Below, one piece after another: positions 23,062-55,637 of a stretch of DNA of 64,000 bases. Under the pieces are notes generated by a model, which searched no databases, was not told the origin of the DNA, and saw only the letters and a list, made by a program, of their open reading frames with translations. Source of the DNA: Lineus longissimus (lineage: Eukaryota; Nemertea; Pilidiophora; Heteronemertea; Lineidae); NCBI RefSeq assembly GCF_910592395.1, contig NC_088309.1, positions 9,426,501-9,490,500 on the forward strand, read 5' to 3'. How positions within the stretch are numbered: position 1 is the stretch's first letter; each line of letters starts with the position of its first letter. The position numbers were made by a program, and so were the translations under genes.

Positions 23062-26000
23062 GGACTACCTACCATACAAATTCCAGAGGTTATATGATGT
23101 AGGGAGTCATATAGGAGCTGCTCATTCAGCACCACATTTTGAGCAATTCTGACTGGTACCTGGAGGAGTGAGACAGACAGTCGGACAGAGAGACAGGTCT
23201 CAAGTCTCAAGCCAACTATCGGGTCTGAACCAGGGACCTCTTCACTGCTAGCCAGAGTTAGAGCCACCGATTCAGCAGCACCTCTACACGTGTTGATGTT
23301 TCTTCTTCTCAAATAGCTGTCACTGACAATCTTTAGTCCTGCCATTGATGGTGCTGGCAACAATGCGCGAATTACAGATGTCTTTAGGCTTTAGCATGGT
23401 TTGACCCCAGCTCTCGTTCACAGCAGGCGTTTCAGATGCGTGCACCACCAAGCGTCTATGTCAATGTATGTTTTTCCAGGCCTCTTTGACATTCAAGGAC
23501 CAGTCAATCTTCAAACCACACTGAAAAAGAACACGGACCATTAGAATAATCATAAATTTGTTAGCCGTCACACACAGAATTCTGATATTTTGACTTCCTG
23601 AAGCATTCATCATATGGTTGACCGTCTCTTGATATTTCATCACAGCAAGGTAAATCAACAAGGACCTTGTCGATAGGCCAGAGGCAGCCTGCTTGAAGGA
23701 TGCCTTCAAAACTTTCTTTGGGGAGCACAGCACCTGGGCTCTTTGATGCCGACTGCTTTTACATCACAACTATGGTCTCCTGAATTTTATTGGGGAGTGC
23801 TCTCCTTGATTTGATGCCGAGGTGCTTGGAAATCGAATTCTAAGGGGACGGAGATGCATTATGTTTTGTTGGGTTCTTTCAATGCTTTAGACAAATCACA
23901 AGGCTGATTTGCTCCAAGTGACAATTATTCATGAGAAATCTTTGGTTAATTGACATCAAGCGATACTGAAAGGCCATATAGTTTAAGGGGGCGAGAGGTT
24001 GGAGTACCTACCATAAAGATTTCAGAGGTTTATGATGTAGGGAGTCATCTAGGAGCTGCTCATTCAGCACTACATTTTGAGCATTTCTGACTGGTACCTG
24101 GTGGAGTGAGACAGACAGTCGGACAGAGAGACAGATCTCAAGTCTCAAGCCAACTATCGGGTCTGAACCAGGGACCTCTTCACTGCTAGCCAGAGTTAGA
24201 GCCACCGATACAGCAGCACCTCTACACGTGTTGATGTTTCTTCTTCTCAAATAGCTGTCACTGACAATCTTTAGTCCTGCCATTGATGGTGCTGGCAACA
24301 ATGCGCGAATTACAGATGTCTTTAGGCTTTAGCATGGTTTGACCCCAGCTCTCGTTCACAGCAGGCGTTTCAGATGCGTGCACCACCAAGCGTCTATGTC
24401 AATGTATGTTTTTCCAGGCCTCTTTGACATTCAAGGACCAGTCAATCTTCAAACCACACTGAAAAAGAACACGGACCATTAGAATAATCATAAATTTGTT
24501 AGCCGTCACACACAGAATTCTGATATTTTGACTTCCTGAAGCATTCATCATATGGTTGACCGTCTCTTGGTATTTCATCATAGCAAGGTAAATCAACAAG
24601 GACCTTGTCGATAGGCCAGAGGCAGCCTGCTTGAAGGATGCCTTCAAAACTTTCTTTGGGGAGCACAGCACCTGGGCTCTTTGATGCCGACTGCTTTTAC
24701 ATCACAACTATGGTCTTCTGAATTTTATTGGGGAGTACTCTCCTTGATTTGATGCCGAGGTGCTTGAAAATCGAATTCTAAGGGGACGGAGATGCATTAT
24801 GTTTTGTTGGGTTCTTTCAATGCTTTAGACAAATCACAAAGCTGATTTGCTCCAAGTGACAATTATTCATGAGAAATCTTTGGTTAATTGACATCAAGCG
24901 ATACTGAAAGGCCATATAGTTTAAGGGGGCGAGAGGTTGGAGTACCTACCATAAAGATTTCAGAGGTTTATGATGTAGGGAGTCATCTAGGAGCTGCTCA
25001 TTCAGCACTACATTTTGAGCATTTCTGACTGGTACCTGGTGGAGTGAGACAGACAGTCGGACAGAGAGACAGATCTCAAGTCTCAAGCCAACTATCGGGT
25101 CTGAACCAGGGACCTCTTCACTGCTAGCCAGAGTTAGAGCCACCGATACAGCAGCACCTCTACACGTGTTGATGTTTCTTCTTCTCAAATAGCTGTCACT
25201 GACAATCTTTAGTCCTGCCATTGATGGTGCTGGCAACAATGCGCGAATTACAGATGTCTTTAGGCTTTAGCATGGTTTGACCCCAGCTCTCGTTCACAGC
25301 AGGCGTTTCAGATGCGTGCACCACCAAGCGTCTATGTCAATGTATGTTTTTCCAGGCCTCTTTGACATTCAAGGACCAGTCAATCTTCAAACCACACTGA
25401 AAAAGAACACGGACCATTAGAATAATCATAAATTTGTTAGCCGTCACACACAGAATTCTGATATTTTGACTTCCTGAAGCATTCATCATATGGTTGACCG
25501 TCTCTTGATATTTCATCATAGCAAGGTAAATCAACAAGGACCTTGTCGATAGGCCAGAGGCAGCCTGCTTGAAGGATGCCTTCAAAACTTTCTTTGGGGA
25601 GCACAGCACCTGGGCTCTTTGATGCCGACTGCTTTTACATCACAACTATGGTCTTCTGAATTTTATTGGGGAGTACTCTCCTTGATTTGATGCTGAGGTG
25701 CTTGGAAATCGAATTCTAAGGGGACGGAGATGCATTATGTTTTGTTGGATTCTTTCAATGCTTTAGAGAAATCACAAGGCTGATTTGCTCCAAGTGACAA
25801 TTATTCATAAGAAATCTTTGGTTAATTGACATCAAGCGATACTGAAAGGCCAAGGGGGCGAGAGGTTGGAGTACCTACCATAAAGATTTCAGAGGTTTAT
25901 GATGTAGGGAGTCATCTAGGAGCTGCTCATTCAGCACTACATTTTGAGCATTTCTGACTGGTACCTGGAGGAGTGAGACAGACAGTCGGACAGAGAGACA

Positions 26001-27715
26001 GATCTCAAGTCTCAAGCCAACTATCGGGTCTGAACCAGGGACCTCTTCACTGCTAGCCAGAGTTAGAGCCACCGATACAGCAGCACCTCTACACGTGTTG
26101 ATGTTTCTTCTTCTCAAATAGCTGTCACTGACAATCTTTAGTCCTGCCATTGATGGTGCTGGCAACAATGCGCGAATTACAGATGTCTTTAGGCTTTAGC
26201 ATGGTTTGACCCCAGCTCTCGTTCACAGCAGGCGTTTCAGATGCGTGCACCACCAAGCGTCTATGTCAAGAAGGTTTTTCCAGGCCTCTTTGACATCCAA
26301 GGACCAGTCAATCTTCAAACCACACTGAAAAAGAACACGGACACGCACAGAATTCTGATATTTTGATATCCTGAAGCATTCATCATATGGTTGACCGTCT
26401 CTTGATATTTCATCATAGCAAGGTAAATCAACAAGGACCTTGTCAATAGGCCAGAGGCAGCCTGCTTGAAGGACGCCTTCAAAAATTTCAAAACTTTCTT
26501 TGGGGAGCACAGCACCTGGGCTCTTTGATGCCGACTGCTTTTACATCACAACTATGGCCTTCTGAATTTTATTGGGGAGTACTCTCCTTGATTTGATGCT
26601 GAGGTGCTTGGAAATCGAATTCTAAGGGGACGGAGATGCATTATGTTTTGTTGGGTTCTTTCAATGCTTTAGACAAATCACAAGGCTGATTTGCCCCAAG
26701 TGACAATTATTCCTAAGAAATCTTTGGTTAATTGACATCAAGCGATACTGAAAGGCCATATATTTTAAGGGGGTGAGAGGTTGGAGTACCTACATTAAAG
26801 ATTTCAGAGGTTTATGATGTAGGGAGTCATCTAGGAGCTGTTCATTCAGCACTACATTTTGAGCATTTCTGACTGGTACCTGGTGGAGTGAGACAGACAG
26901 TCGGACAGAGAGACAGATCTCAAGTCTCAAGCCAACTATCGGGTCTGAACCAGGGACCTCTTCACTGCTAGCCAGAGTTAGAGCCACCGATACAGCAGCA
27001 CCTCTACACGTGTTGATGTTTCTTCTTCTCAAATAGCTGTCACTGACAATCTTTAGTCCTGCCATTGATGGTGCTTGCAACAATGCGCGAATTACAGATG
27101 TCTTTAGGCTTTAGCATGGTTTGGCCCCAGCTCTCGTTCACAGCAGGCGTTTCAGATGCGAGCGCCACCCAGCTTCTATGTCAAGAAGGTTTTTCCAGGC
27201 CTCTTTGACATCCAAGGACCAGTCAATCTTCAAACCACACTGAAAAAGAACACGGACCATTAGAATAGTCATAAATTTGTTGGCCGTCACACACAGAATT
27301 CTGATATTTTGACATCCCGAAGCATTCATCATATCGTTGACCCGTCTCTTGATATTTCATCATAGCAAGGTAAGTCAACAAGGACCTTGTCGATAGGCCA
27401 GAGGCAGCCTGCTTTAAGGATGCCTTCAAACTTTTCTTGGGGAGCACAGCACTGGGGCTCTTTGATGCCGACTGCTTTTACATCACAACTACAGCCTTCT
27501 GAATTTTCTTCGGGAGTGCTCTCTTGGATTTGATGCTGAGATGCTTGGAAATTGCATCTCCGTCCTCTTAGAATTCATTATGTTTTGTTGGGTTCTTTCA
27601 ATGCTTCAGACAAATCACAAGGCTGATTTGCTCCAAGTGACAATTATTCATATGAAATCTTTGGTTAATTGTCATCAAGCGATACTGAAAGGCCATATAG
27701 TTTAAGGGGGCGAGA
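23062..27715. repeat. Tandem array 2: ~915-938-bp unit, 5 copies
   Basis: The word GGAGTCAT recurs in the same context at 23103, 24041, 24979, 25908 and 26823, giving periods of 938, 938, 929 and 915. The array ends at GGGGGCGAGA (27715). Copies 1-3 are nearly identical. Copies 4 and 5 carry several small deletions and more substitutions, so age increases to the right. Two short minus-strand open frames repeat in each unit without a recognisable domain. Each unit also has a tRNA-like segment on the minus strand (see separate entry). The unit is unrelated to that of array 1. Confidence 0.9.
23210..23290 (-). mobile_element. Degenerate tRNA-like (SINE-type) segment inside array 2 unit
   Basis: On the minus strand, a TGGCTCTAACTCTGG word resembling an A box is followed about 35 bases later by GGTTCAGACCC. 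The latter differs from the B-box consensus (GWTCRANNC) at one key position. The arrangement suggests a decayed tRNA-derived SINE that was copied with the array into all five units. Chance resemblance cannot be excluded. Confidence 0.3.
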
Positions 27716-27732
27716 TAGCCCCCTTTTGGAAT

Positions 27733-27899
27733 TTATAGTTGCTAATTCACAAGGATGATGAAGGATTTGATCGGTCTTTCAAGACAGACTTTTTTCTCTC
27801 CCGAGTAACGAAACCATTTTGCGCATTGAAATTTTTGAGCAAACATCCCAAGTGTGATCTATTATGATCATGAGATCATAATGAAGAAATTAGACATAA
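27733..27899 (+). repeat. Dispersed repeat, copy 1 (internally deleted)
   Basis: The segment from ATAGTTGCTAATTCACAAGG to GAAGAAATTAGACA is found again at 32508-32719. This copy lacks about 50 bases between the words AAACATCCCA and GTGATC that are present in copy 2. Neither copy has a recognisable ORF. Confidence 0.75.
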
Positions 27900-29260
27900 A
27901 ATTATGGTGCTCAAAGCCTATTCACAACTCTCTAATAATCAGGCATGAGAGTGAGCTGAAAGGTCACAACCTGAAAATTTTTCTGATGGGGGAGGGTTCA
28001 AGGGGGTGCCTTACTCGCTGAAGAAGTTCAAATTTCAAATGCATTGGGACTAATTTCTGGCAAATTACAGAGTTATTCTGCTCTGTTTATTGTGTGGGGG
28101 TCCTCCCCACAAAGATTTCATGCGTGGTTTCTTTTTAAAATTCACCATTATTCACCGAACTAGCTGTAAGTGTTCATGGCGCCATTTCGATCATGAGGCG
28201 AGGCTATCCCACAGTGCCTTGCGCTGTGAGGGGATTCCCCAAGTTTCGTCAGTTCGTTATCTGTTTGTACGGTGAAGATGAGGTCAGCGCTATTTTTAGA
28301 CAGCACACGGCATCGATCAATATTTTAGTCTCTTGCACATGCGTTCCATTGGCGGTACAGCACTGTCTAGGCCGAGTCACACGGTTGATTCAGAGACTGA
28401 CGGCTACAGCGCGATATACATTATGCGGCCTGCCTTTTTGAATGCCAAGGCGCGTGGTGATTCGATGGGTTTAGCTCTGGCTTTGGCGGGAATAATGCGG
28501 ACAATTTTGATGCCGGGCGGAAAGTTTTGTGGCTGGCTCTTCAGTTCAGGTCAACACCTCTAACCCCCCCCCCCCCCCTAATTTTTATTGCAGATCTGCG
28601 CGAATCTCGGGACCCAACTTTTTGGATACAGTACTTCATAACCGGATTTCCGGGAATTACCGGAAAACTCTCATGCCTGAATAATGCAATAGCTATATCA
28701 TTACCGTCCTGTCGATATTAATATCATCATGTCAATATTCTACCGCGTTAGTTCATAATCTGGAGTGTTGTGTAATTTGGAAAGCTTTGGCTATTTTTCG
28801 TCCATTCTACTGGGCAGGGCTATAGTCAACCACTCACCAACAAGCTTTCATTTTGTGCATTCTACGAATCTGCCTGATCGCTCGTTGCAGCCATAAGCAT
28901 AGGCCTAGCATAATCAGCATCAGTCATAGTATGGCGTTGAAGTGTTATTTTTTGCGTTGCTGGCAGCCATGTTGGACTGCAGATCAAAAGTTGCGTTACT
29001 ACTGCACAATCTTTCAATCTATTTATTTTGTTACAGGATTTATTTAGTCAATATTTACATGCCCTTTACGAAAATACAACATGTGTTAATTTATTTCTCA
29101 TATGATGTCACAACCTGTTCGGTCGAATAAATAAATAAGCAAATACAAAATAATATGTCTTTGTTCTCTTTCAGTTTTTTTGCTGTACAACCACGACTCA
29201 CGTCTCACCCGACGTCAAAACCCAGGTGCTCTCTATTCTGCTACTGCATGCCCAACCTGC
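27900..29260. other. Intergenic, with a 15-base C run
   Basis: No gene is supported. A run of 15 C lies at 28564-28578, and one TAGGCCTA palindrome is at 28900. Confidence 0.4.
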
Positions 29261-29758
29261 AATATTTCTATCTGTCAAGGGTCTCAACAACATCCGATCA
29301 CTCGATATGATGTCACAAAGACCATGCATCACCTGTAAACAACTCGATCAAGGACCTTTCTTGATATGATGTCGTAACCTTAGTGAAGACCATGTCCCTG
29401 TGGACAATATTTCTATCTGTCAAGTGTCTCAACAACATCCGATCGCTTGATATGATGTCACAAAGACCATGCATCACCTGTAAACAACTCGATCAAGAAC
29501 CTTTCTTGATATGATGTTGCAACCTTAGTAAAGACCATGGCCCTGTGGACAATATTTCCATCTGTCAAGTGTCTCAACAACATCCGATCGCTCGATATGA
29601 TGTCACAAAGACCATGCATCACCTGTAAACAACTCGATCAAGGACCTTTCTTGATAGGATGTCGCAACCTATTAAAGACCATGTCCCTGTGGACAATATT
29701 TCTATCTGTCAAGTGTCTCAACAACATCCGATCGCTCGATATGATGTCACAACCTACT
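29261..29758. repeat. ~145-bp tandem repeat, about 3.5 copies
   Basis: The word AATATTT(C)TATCTGTCAAG starts copies at 29261, 29406, 29551 and 29695, a spacing of 144-145 bases. Each copy has CTCAACAACATCCGATC, GATATGATGTCACAAAGACC and AACTCGATCAAG. The last copy is partial and leads directly into the next repeat. Confidence 0.88.
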
Positions 29759-30180
29759 ATAAGAGAGATAGATAGTCACAACCAGACCTACTCTAGCTTA
29801 GGAGCTCCACTGTGATGTCAAATCGATGAGAGAGATAAGACAGTCACAACCAGGCCGAATTGAGCTTGGGAGCTCCACTGTGTTGTCAAATCGATGAGAG
29901 AGATAAGACAGTCACAACCAGGCCGAATTGAGCTTGGGAGCTCCACTGTGTTGTCAAATCGATGAGAGAGATAAGACAATCACAACCAGCCCGAATTGAG
30001 CTTGTTTTCAATGCGATGAGAGCTATAAGACAGTCACAACCAGACTCTAGTTTGGGAGCCCACTGTGTTTCCAACGCGATAAGAGAGATAATACAGTCAC
30101 AACCAGACCGAATTGAGCCTGGGACCTCCAACATGTTGTCGAATCGATGAGAGAGCTATAAGACAGTCACAACAGGCCCG
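29759..30180. repeat. ~68-bp tandem repeat, about 7 copies
   Basis: The word CAGTCACAACCAG (or a close variant) occurs at about 29773, 29841, 29909, 29977, 30031, 30094 and 30164. Full units are 68 bases and the later ones have small deletions. Each unit also has GAATTGAGCTTGGGAGCTCC and TCGATGAGAGAGATAAGA. Confidence 0.88.
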
Positions 30181-31395
30181 TCTCAGAAACATTGCCAAAG
30201 GTAAGGCAGTCTGACTGCAGGATGTACTCTACTGACGACAAGGTCACAACTACTTGGGTAGGGATGGGTCAAACACAAACGATTGAATGCATTACGAGTA
30301 TTGATGAGGCTTTCTCTCAAGATGTGGTTTTGACGGTCTCAGACATGTCTTGTCCAATACTGAAGGGACAGGGCTGTACCCCATTCCTACCCTTACTTGG
30401 GTACCGATAGTATGCCTGACTGGTGCAAGCGAGTTAGGTTGCGACGATACCTCCATGCCTTGGTCTATAAGGCATTAGAGATCCTTCTCAGAAATTATGT
30501 CTTCTGAGAAAAATATGCATATATCAGCAATGACGGGAAATCAGGGCAAGATTGTCTCGGAGCACATTTCCACCAAAGACAACAATGTAGGGGGCTCCTC
30601 CAACAGAAATATCCTCCGATGCGTATGGGAGTTTGCTCAAGTGAGGACAGATTGTGCCATCTTGTTTGCTCAAAAATCGATGGGCCACAGATGGTTTTCT
30701 CCAGATTGTGACTATCCTTGTATTCACGAGCAGCAGCCAATCAACATGTAAGAGGAATTCCGACTGGCCAGAGTAATTGGTAGGCGGGACTAACCAGTAT
30801 AATTGTGAATGTGATCCAGTCGAATGAACCATAGACGTATATTGGCTGAGACAATCGGATTAACACCATATATACGTCGATGCAAGGATATCAGAAATAC
30901 CGTGTAGATGAAAGCACGTGGAAATGTACATTTGCATATCAAAGAACCCGGGAAAACGCTACGACTATGTGCAAATTTGATAAAAAGTGAACATGTATCT
31001 ACAGAATCTACCAAATTAATGTATTCTTTATGTAGCTGTACAGTGTTTAAAATTATATGCACCAAATTCGAAATCAACTAAGAAATAAAGTCATATTTAG
31101 ACATTATTGACGAGAAAATCGCAAAGCCGGCATCTTCCACCGTCAATATTATTGTCACGTGCAGTAATCAATCTCCACACCTGAGAGTCGTTCTTTACCC
31201 AAGTCTTTCACCCCTGGCAGCAATATGTGAGGAGGTGACCGATAACGATTGAATAAAAACAAAAATTACATCAAATATCTCAATAGGGTCAGTCCATTGG
31301 TGATTGATAATATTCTTTTGTGATTTCAGAAAGATAAAAAAATATATATTGATGCTCTTTTTTCGTCACGGCAATTTTGATGATGTTTAAAAAGT
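30181..31395. other. Intergenic, nothing recognised
   Basis: Short open frames occur on both strands near 30500-31080 but lack splice context and known domains. Confidence 0.4.
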
Positions 31396-31419
31396 GCGCC
31401 ATTTTGCACAAAATGGCGC
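31396..31419. promoter_or_regulatory. Perfect 11-bp inverted repeat resembling two opposed YY1 sites
   Basis: GCGCCATTTTG and CAAAATGGCGC face each other across a two-base spacer (CA). CAAAATGGCGC resembles the YY1 consensus (AAGATGGCGGC type). No gene start is recognised next to it, so any function is speculative. Confidence 0.35.
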
Positions 31420-31901
31420 CATTGTTGTCAGCGGTTTACACATGTAACACGACATGTTTTCGCGTGGTGATGTAATCTCTAAACCTATTTTTAGACTGTC
31501 TGAAACGAGCCGTCTTCGAAATCAAGTTGGTTTCGAAACGGCCTCCAAATTCACTTGAGATTTTAACAAATTTCCGTCTATGGATTTGGCTTTAAAATAT
31601 GTTTTTCATCAACCGCAAAGGGTACTTGTTTATGTTAACATGGTAGTGTTTTAAAAGCAATTCATGTTATGGTTTAAGCGCATGCACTGTGTTTATTACG
31701 TAGTCGATTCGACTACGTCGTTTCTGACTAATGGCCGCTGATGAGAGAGTTAAGACGGTAAAAGAAGCTTCTTTGAAGTATTTTTTTCTTTTATCGTCTT
31801 AAGTTTTAAGACTAAATGTGATCGCTTTCGAGCGCTGGCAATATTGTCATGTCGAAAACAATGCTCATAAATCATAAACTATGCAAAATACTTGTGCTGA
31901 A

Positions 31902-32025
31902 TAATGACATGACGATATTAATATTGGCATTACGGAAAATAATATTGTGATTACGGAAATAATTTTGAAATAACGGAATTAATAATATCGACAGTAGGGA
32001 AATAATACTGTCATTACATTATTAG
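31902..32025. repeat. Diverged ~21-bp AT-rich tandem repeat
   Basis: About five units of 20-22 bases built around ATTACGGAAATAAT(A)TTG follow one another, interrupted by substitutions. An inverted relative of part of it (GTCGATATTAATATCATCATG) lies near 28710. Confidence 0.5.
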
Positions 32026-32507
32026 AGAATGATCGTCTTGGAGCGCCATATAAAATTTGTCTTACTTACCAATGGTTATTCAGCTGTCAATTCCTACATG
32101 AGCCAACTCCAGGATGGACCCTGTTCACTTAGGCATTTTCATAACAGCCAATCTGTTCAAGTGGGGATGAACTCACGGAAAAATCGTTCAAAGTCGAATT
32201 CAACCTAAGAAAACCCAAAAAGAAGGAGTTGCAATGACCAATATCAAGGTTTTTTCAAAATTTTTCAAGTTTCGAGCTGTCAAAGTCTAATTCACGATCG
32301 AAAAAGTCCATGAAATCATGATGACCCCGTGTGCACGGATGTCGCGAGCATGAAACAATACAATGTATTCTTCTATATGATATGATCAGGGAAGTGTTGT
32401 CCGTAAAAGTTTCTGTTTTTCAAAATCCCTTTCAACGAACAAATATTTTTTCACAATATTCATTTCATTAGATATAGAATTACACATAGAACATAAAAAT
32501 AAGTATC
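32026..32507. other. Intergenic, nothing recognised
   Basis: No gene or repeat is recognised. Confidence 0.35.
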
Positions 32508-32739
32508 ATAGTTGCTAATTCACAAGGATGATGAAGGATTTGATCGGTCTTTCAAGACAAACTTTTTTCTCTCCGAGTAACGAAGCCATTTTGCGCATTG
32601 AAATTTTTGCGCAAACATCCCACCAACTTCTCGGACTGAGAAATAGTGAACATATTGACTAAAATCTAAACAAGTGCGGTCCATTCTGATCACGAGATCA
32701 TAATGAAGAAATTAGACAAAAAATTTGTCGTACTTACCC
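32508..32739 (+). repeat. Dispersed repeat, copy 2
   Basis: This copy has the same orientation as 27733-27899 and is longer by about 50 bases in the middle (CACCAACTTCTCGGACTGAG and following). It ends near GAAATTAGACAAAAAATTTG. Confidence 0.75.
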
Positions 32740-33369
32740 CAAAAAAAGTTGTTTTTGAGGACAAAAAATATTGAATTTCACAAAATCAAAAAAGTTCGGA
32801 AAATGTGCGCATCGTCTGCAACCTCGTGCATCCGAGCAGGGGGTGCAGAGATCACATGATGATGAAAATGACGTAATGGTAAGGTGGCGGTAACCAAATA
32901 TGCCTAAATATAGCTTGGTCCTCAACATTTTTTGGCGGGGTGTTGGGTCAAAGAAGTAATCCTCAAAAAAAGAGTTTTTTCTTGAGAAACACATTTACAT
33001 GTTCTAAAAACTAACTATAATATTGATTTTTTATAATATGTTTAGCAATATCAAAGGCTGCAATGATTTCGCTTTTTTAGCTGTACATACTTACCAACTC
33101 TACCCCCTACTAGATTGGGCGGGTCTAAGCGCATGGCAAAGCCGTGAAAACGACCAGGAGCCGTCTCGGCTTAATTCGCTGGACATGCCGGATGTCTCAG
33201 CTGTCAGCATCTACAACCAGAGGGGGTCGGGGTACAAAACAAACCAATCGATTGCTAAACCTCTTTCATCAAATCCAATGCTAAATCTCTCTAATAATGG
33301 CTTATCCTCTCTACTGTTTATATATTGCTTTTTAATGATCTAACCCCACTGGATTGACAAATTCTGTCC
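32740..33369. other. Intergenic, nothing recognised
   Basis: A 106-codon open frame (33023-33343) has no recognisable features and is not called. Confidence 0.35.
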
Positions 33370-33705
33370 TTGATAGGGAGGTCCTGATGACAGGTCTAAG
33401 ACTAATTGTCAGATCGGCGTCCAGTAGGTGCTTCAGTTGTGACGGGTAAACCTCGTTAACAAGTCGTCCAATAGGTTAAGCAATTGATATGTAGATTTCC
33501 TGGTGTATTTATCTCGTCTGCGAGATGGGTGTCCAGTAGGTGCTTCAGTGTCTATAGAGTTGTGAAGCGAAAACCTGGTTATATAGGTCTCCAATGTACG
33601 CTATTGAATCAGAGATAGCAGCACGAGTGTCTTGTCCCATGTCATGCCTGCGGGTAGCCGTCCAGTAGGTGCTCCAGCATCCTAACGAGTTTTTTACGTA
33701 ATATT
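33370..33705. repeat. Diverged ~120-bp repeat, 3 copies
   Basis: The word CCAGTAGGTGCTTCAG (third copy GCTCCAG) lies at 33421, 33533 and 33662. Nearby words GTAAACCTCGTTA and GAAAACCTGGTTA also correspond. The copies are strongly diverged. Confidence 0.55.
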
Positions 33706-35050
33706 AATCCTCCAACTCCAACTCATCTATACTCATTTAATTAAATCAAACTGGTTGTACTTCGGATAACCAGCCGCTTTTTCGATCAATGAAAGAACAA
33801 ACAAAACAGTGATATTCATCTTTTCTTACAATATTATATTTCATATACAGTTCAATGTATGCCAATAAGTATAGATACAAGTATATATTTTCTTGAATTG
33901 AAAATATCAAAGTTTCTGCAACAGAAGTCTTGCAAAATACCTTATTACGAGTCCATGAATATTGATGGGTACTCCATTAAACTGGGGCAAAAGACCTCCT
34001 GGATAGATGACGATAGCGGGATGCAATAGAATTTTCAGGTCTTTGGCACAGACATTTATACAGGGTGTGTGCAACTATCTATGATGTCAGTAATCCCAAT
34101 AAGAAATTGGGTGTTTGAGATTCAACAGACTTAGGATCGGGAAATGTCTGTACAGGGGTGGCGCACCATTCAGACTACCATTTAATGCCGAGTTTAACTC
34201 CCTTTTTGGAAGTTGCATCCTGCACTTTGATAAGTGGAGTGCTACTGATGACTTCATTGCTGTCACAACTGAGTTCATCGAGAAGTAACCCCATTCTTAC
34301 TGATAACGTAATAAGGGAGAAAAGGGAATCACCTCACATTGGGAGTTGGAGTAGTGCACTAACTTTCTAATCTGATTCGTGACACCATTGGATTACAGTG
34401 AACAATACAGAGTACAAATCCACCCCTGTTAACTTCACAGAAATATTTTAGATGTTAAAGGGGGACTATAGGCAGGAGCAGATGGGCTAGTTTGGCCATC
34501 TTCAGGTGACTAATATATATATACAGCAAGGGCCCTGGGTCATGTCAGATTCAGCACTAAACATATTCATCGTCCAAGCGTCAATCATTTCGACATACTG
34601 TAAGATGTGAGAGACCCCTATTGGCAACTTTGTGTAACTTTGTCTTGCCTGCCTAGCTGCTGCCTATATTGTCCCTTTAAGGGTGCACATGCTAACCGAA
34701 GACACAGTCTTGTTAATATTTGTGACCCATATTCACAAATTTACCACCTTGGCCGAGATGATTTTTTAAGGACTAACTTATATTCAAGAAATTACTGACT
34801 AATGTGCCGTCAACGTGTAGACTGGGTGGGGAGAACATGCCGAGTAATTTTTCGGCGCCAAAGCTTAATTTAGACAATAGAATTATTCATTATTGGTATT
34901 ATTTGTCGCTAGATCAACTTTCTTTGCCTGTGATAATTCTTTTAGGATTCAGGATATTCAGAAATAACTTTAAGCGTCTTTCACAGCCTATTTAGCGGGC
35001 CGAATAGTTGGTTGTGACATTGTCTTTCACGCCGTCTCGCAAGAGTGGCC
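33706..35050. other. Intergenic DNA upstream of USP32
   Basis: No gene is supported on either strand. Confidence 0.4.
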
Positions 35051-35219
35051 CTTTAAGTTTCCCGCCGATATTATTCGCGAAATCCGCGAACTCGCCACCT
35101 GGTGTCAATAAGAGAAACTCGAACTCGTGATTCAAGATGGAGGGCGTTGTAATGAGGAAATTTCTCACCCATCAAAATATGTAAATCATTCCTCAATCCC
35201 ACCGAGATTGAACTAAAAA
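35051..35219 (+). promoter_or_regulatory. USP32 proximal promoter and 5' leader, with E2F-like and YY1-like motifs and a uORF
   Basis: TTTCCCGCC at 35058-35066 fits an E2F/DP site. AAGATGGAGGGC at about 35135 resembles a YY1 site placed around a transcription start. The ATG inside that motif opens a 15-codon upstream reading frame (35137-35184) that stops 35 bases before the USP32 ATG. There is no TATA box. The local CG dinucleotides contrast with the AT-rich surroundings, as expected for a housekeeping promoter. Confidence 0.5.

Positions 35220-55637
<20,418 letters not shown>

Noticed and set aside
23055-27447. Repeated minus-strand frames in array 2 as tandem gene copies
   Set aside because: Two short frames per unit, no domain, and copies 4-5 carry deletions without compensating changes; repeat DNA is the simpler explanation.
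22583-30180. CRISPR-like arrays
   Set aside because: The repeats are contiguous minisatellites without unique spacers, and the DNA is clearly eukaryotic.
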